Positions 15,093 through 17,126 of a stretch of 17,126 nt of DNA are shown here, one piece after another; within the stretch, counting starts at the first letter, position 1, and each line of letters opens with the position of its first letter. The position numbers and the translations under genes are program-made. The stretch spans positions 46,968-64,093 of the forward strand of contig DHRK01000068.1 of the NCBI GenBank assembly GCA_002410325.1, in the 5' to 3' direction. The notes beneath the pieces are model-generated. The model was not told the DNA's origin, made no database searches, and saw nothing but the letters and a program-made list of their open reading frames with translations. This DNA is from Syntrophomonas sp. UBA5314. GTDB lineage: Bacteria > Bacillota > Syntrophomonadia > Syntrophomonadales > Syntrophomonadaceae.

Positions 15093-15722
15093 CTAGTTAT
15101 ATACGATGAAATCCTTTATACATTCTGGGCTGATGACTGTATTGGGAACTACTGGGATGCGTATGACGGTCCACGCTTGATCTTCTGCCGCCTTTGCTTT
15201 CTGCCGGTCTTTGTAAGCCTGTTCCCCACAATGCTCTGGTCCATCGAACTCAATTATTACCTTCTGCTCTAAAAGGGCAAGGTCATAGAGATAATTAGTA
15301 CCCGATAACCATAGCTCAAACTCATGGGGTATACGTTGAGAAGTTAAAAGCTCTTCGAGCTCGACGTATTTCCATGCTTCCCGCTTTTTAATCATGGCGG
15401 TTACGATGGGCATGCCATGAACAAAGTTCTGTTGACTGGTCTCGCGAGCTTTCATGCGCCGATAGATAGTCACACTGCCCTTTGATGCACACGAACGGCT
15501 ACAGAAACGGGGTTCTTTTGATCCTGTCATAGCCAAAAACTCATTACCACAATGTTCACAGGCTTTAACGATCTGAACGCGTCTTTTGCGGTTAGAGTTC
15601 AAATGTTCTGAGGAGCATTTAAGAGAGCAGAATTGCTTATAATGTCCTCTCTTCTTATGTCGATTATATTCCTTAACGGATCGCTCAAATTGGCTACCAC
15701 ACTGATCACATGTTAATATCAT
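15093..15722 (-). CDS. zinc-ribbon endonuclease with a VSR/DUF559-like nuclease domain
   Basis: 209 residues from ATG 15722, with GGAGG nine bases upstream. The longer frame from 15779 starts inside a 16-bp palindrome without a ribosome-binding site and is rejected. Two zinc ribbons are visible: Cys5, 8, 32 and 36 (CDQCGSQF ... FCSLKC) and Cys55, 58, 74 and 78 (CEHCGNEF ... FCSRSC). The C-terminal half fits a very-short-patch-repair/DUF559 PD-(D/E)XK fold: Asp147 (YDLALLEQK), Glu158, Asp160 and His164 (IIEFDGPEH), and a closing strand AWTVIRIP (Arg188). These are the residues expected to bind metal and cut DNA. Zinc-ribbon plus VSR-like proteins occur in phages and mobile elements as homing-type or repair nucleases. 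It has its own terminator and an unusual leader, and stands between Thoeris and the helicase. Substrate unknown. Confidence 0.8.
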   Translation of the reverse strand: MILTCDQCGSQFERSVKEYNRHKKRGHYKQFCSLKCSSEHLNSNRKRRVQIVKACEHCGNEFLAMTGSKEPRFCSRSCASKGSVTIYRRMKARETSQQNFVHGMPIVTAMIKKREAWKYVELEELLTSQRIPHEFELWLSGTNYLYDLALLEQKVIIEFDGPEHCGEQAYKDRQKAKAAEDQAWTVIRIPVVPNTVISPECIKDFIVYN

Positions 15723-15763
15723 AACCTTATCCCTCCAGATTAAGAGTATTTTGAGATCCCATA

Positions 15764-15779
15764 ATGGCGGCGCCGCCAT
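15764..15779. promoter_or_regulatory. 16-bp perfect GC-rich palindrome in the nuclease leader
   Basis: ATGGCGGCGCCGCCAT is its own reverse complement and stands out in AT-rich surroundings. CCC/GGG flanks extend the symmetry imperfectly, with two extra bases on one side. It lies 42 bases upstream of the nuclease start codon, so it could be an operator or, in RNA, a hairpin controlling that gene. Confidence 0.55.
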
Positions 15780-15857
15780 GGGTCGTTATGTCATTGGATG
15801 CGACCTCTAATATCTCCTCTGAAGTGGATTGGTTTTTATTGAACCGTAAGTAACTAT

Positions 15858-15948
15858 AAAAAAGCCCCTATATAGGGAAACTCTATATACATTTTCGGGA
15901 GGGTCTAACATCAGGATCTAAACAGTTATGCGATGTTCGGGGCCCTAC
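15858..15948 (-). ncRNA. candidate small RNA or attenuator ending in an orphan intrinsic terminator
   Basis: On the minus strand the palindrome CCCTATATAGGG (15866-15877) followed by GGGC-type sequence and six T's (15863-15858) makes an intrinsic terminator. There is no coding sequence between it and the thsB terminator at about 16004. A possible promoter, TTCAAC-N18-TTTATA (15984-15955), would start a transcript near 15948 and give about 90 nt. AACATC/GATGTT (15937-15932 and 15912-15907) can form an internal stem. It may be a stand-alone small RNA, or a terminated leader of the nuclease gene that begins 136 bases further on. The terminator is well supported, the RNA is inferred. Confidence 0.4.
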
Positions 15949-16003
15949 CGGGTTTATAAAGTAAAAAGTGACTTATAAGTTGAAAAGAAAGGATGGAGGG
16001 CAT

Positions 16004-16023
16004 AAAAAACCCCTGGCTGGGGT
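16004..16023 (-). terminator. intrinsic terminator of the Thoeris operon
   Basis: ACCCC (16009-16013) and GGGGT (16019-16023) pair around TGGCT. On the minus strand the stem is followed by a T-run (16009-16004). It lies about 100 bases after the thsB stop at 16125, with no gene between. The stem is short but GC-rich. Confidence 0.7.
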
Positions 16024-16124
16024 GTTTGTGTTTTGCCTTGACAGAGGTTATTAAATCAAAGTGTGTACTGAGGATGAAACCGGCATAGTCGGGCATAGCA
16101 AGATTATGTCGGTGGGTTACCTGA

Positions 16125-16682
16125 TTACAAACCCCATTCCTGATAAGTTTCTATTGAATAGATCCCTAAACCACCACCTTTAGGAAGATTGTTGACGTTG
16201 AACTGGTCTACAGCGTCTATTAATGGAGCTTGTTTAAAAGGAATGTGGATAACATTGGCAGTGTTGTTTTCTATCCTTGCTTTCAAGGCTGCCGGCCATA
16301 AAGATTGTAATCCTCTAGGATTAAGAATACGGTCATATTCAGTGTAAGCTGCTATAATGGGGATTCCGCAATTATCGACTGCGTAGGCTATTTCAAAAGG
16401 AATCCAATCATTATCTAGGCGTGTAGTATCGCCAATAATGAGGATCATGTTTTTACTTCTTAGCAACCTTGTTACTAAAGCTTTTCTTAGAGTCTCTTTC
16501 TGACTGGTATCCCTCACAGCGCTTGTCTTATCATGGCTATTAACAAAGTGGAAGTCATTGTCTTCTCTGACGTTCCATGCTTGTAATAACCTATAGTACT
16601 TCATGTCTGATTCGGTTTGATTTGATGTTCCCTCCGCGTGAAATGCAACATAGGTTCCTGTTCTTCTATATTGTTGTGTCAT
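16125..16682 (-). CDS. thsB: Thoeris ThsB, TIR-like (DUF1863/MTH538-type) domain protein
   Basis: 185 residues from ATG 16682, which overlaps the thsA stop as ATGA and has AGGAG eight bases upstream; a GTG at 16691 is less likely. The TIR-like fold is visible: strand A TYVAFHAEG (10-18), then SKNMILIIGDTT (76-87), NDWIPFEIAYAV (91-102) with Glu97 as the likely catalytic residue, and GIPIIAAYTE. In Thoeris systems ThsB senses phage infection and converts NAD+ into a cyclic ADP-ribose-type or related nucleotide signal that activates ThsA. The partner next door has a macro domain, the type II arrangement. Translational coupling to thsA would keep the two in proportion. The gene is complete, and a terminator follows about 100 bases downstream. 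Confidence 0.85.
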   Translation of the reverse strand: MTQQYRRTGTYVAFHAEGTSNQTESDMKYYRLLQAWNVREDNDFHFVNSHDKTSAVRDTSQKETLRKALVTRLLRSKNMILIIGDTTRLDNDWIPFEIAYAVDNCGIPIIAAYTEYDRILNPRGLQSLWPAALKARIENNTANVIHIPFKQAPLIDAVDQFNVNNLPKGGGLGIYSIETYQEWGL

Positions 16683-17126
16683 TCTGACCACTCCTTTACC
16701 AACATGCTTAAATCCAGGCGGGAGAAGACTTCTTCGGTAAGAGTGACATGAATCTCCTTGGCAATCTCACCTTTTTTAGATTCGGCAAATATTGAAAGCA
16801 AGATTACTTCCAGAACGCCAAGATACGGAAGGCTTATGCCTGCTAACCCTGTACCCATTAATGGAACCGCAATAGGATTTCCATTGTTATTATTGCGAAC
16901 AGACTGCCAAAGTTTTTCAAGTGTGTTCCAAAGGTCTTGAATGTCAGCTTTTGCCTTTTTAGTGTTGATATCTGTATGAGCCAAGGCTGTAAAGAAAAGC
17001 CTATGTTTCCCATGTGGAACTACTGCTGTAGTACCAATAGGGTATCGTTTGGTTCGTCCTGATGACCGGGCAACATCCATAAACTCATATTGGGATAGGG
17101 ACTGGTGTGAACGGTCAATAGAAATA
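16679..17126 (-). CDS. thsA: Thoeris ThsA, macro-domain type (type II), 5' end beyond the window
   Basis: The frame is open to the right edge, so the ATG at 17080 is only an internal Met; 148 residues are visible. Features of the ThsA macro domain are YPIGTTAVV, FFTALAHTDINTKKA and the glycine-rich ligand loop PLMGTGLAGISLPYLG, followed by helices. Type II Thoeris effectors pair such a macro domain with N-terminal membrane segments, which would lie outside the window. The macro domain is thought to bind the nucleotide made by the TIR protein and trigger a lethal membrane response that stops phage spread. It overlaps thsB by four bases (ATGA). The assignment rests on the macro-like core plus the adjacent TIR gene; each supports the other. 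Confidence 0.8.
   Translation of the reverse strand, partial: ISIDRSHQSLSQYEFMDVARSSGRTKRYPIGTTAVVPHGKHRLFFTALAHTDINTKKAKADIQDLWNTLEKLWQSVRNNNNGNPIAVPLMGTGLAGISLPYLGVLEVILLSIFAESKKGEIAKEIHVTLTEEVFSRLDLSMLVKEWSE

Noticed and set aside
15723..15779. N-terminal extension of the zinc-ribbon nuclease (MAAPPLWDLK...)
   Set aside because: The start lies in the palindrome without a ribosome-binding site, whereas GGAGG is placed exactly for ATG 15722.
15788..15853. 21-codon plus-strand ORF (MSLDATSNIS...)
   Set aside because: No convincing ribosome-binding site, opposite to all neighbours, and length within chance expectation.
16020..16060. Plus-strand TTGACA as a promoter
   Set aside because: No -10 box at the right distance, and no plus-strand gene downstream.

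Overview
The window looks like chromosomal DNA from a Gram-positive anaerobe-type Firmicute. Strong AGGAG/GGAGG ribosome-binding sites, a sigma-A-type promoter in front of the tRNA gene and intrinsic terminators with T-runs support this. The exact lineage (perhaps Clostridia, Peptococcaceae/Moorella-like) is a guess. The left edge (1-1215) is host backbone: the tail of an unknown gene, a membrane-anchored protein, and a tRNA-Gly(CCC) with its own promoter. From the tRNA rightward everything looks like an accessory defence island.

Layout: tRNA-Gly; an inverted, rearranged tRNA-Gly fragment (1245-1290); a terminator whose 3' arm carries the integrase ribosome-binding site; a tyrosine integrase (+). 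All later genes are on the minus strand. Reading in transcription order from the right edge: a type II Thoeris pair (macro-domain ThsA cut by the window edge, TIR-like ThsB); an orphan terminator or candidate small RNA; a zinc-ribbon/VSR-DUF559-like nuclease; a large unclassified SF2-type helicase with cysteine clusters; a decayed 5' fragment of a type I methylase gene (hsdM, two single-base deletions); and a compact four-gene operon of SNF2-like helicase, DUF4391 protein, type III-like Mod methylase and Res endonuclease.

The large helicase, the hsdM remnant and the four-gene operon (about 12.2 kb) lie between two copies of one dyad in the same orientation. Each copy has GGGTGCA and TGCACCC arms separated by exactly 27 bases, and their right halves match at 16 of 18 positions. 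This is the strongest unexplained structure in the window. It could mark the ends of an inserted cassette or be shared regulator sites.

Functional picture: Mod would mark host DNA. Res, which has intact helicase motifs and a PD-ETK nuclease site, would cut unmodified DNA. The PLD/SNF2-type helicase and the DUF4391 protein are co-transcribed partners of unknown role. Thoeris would add a signalling-based abortive response, with TIR-made nucleotide signals sensed by the macro-domain effector. The nuclease and the orphan helicase are the least characterised parts. No second tRNA-derived attachment site is visible, so the far end of the integrase-borne element, if it still exists, lies beyond the right edge.
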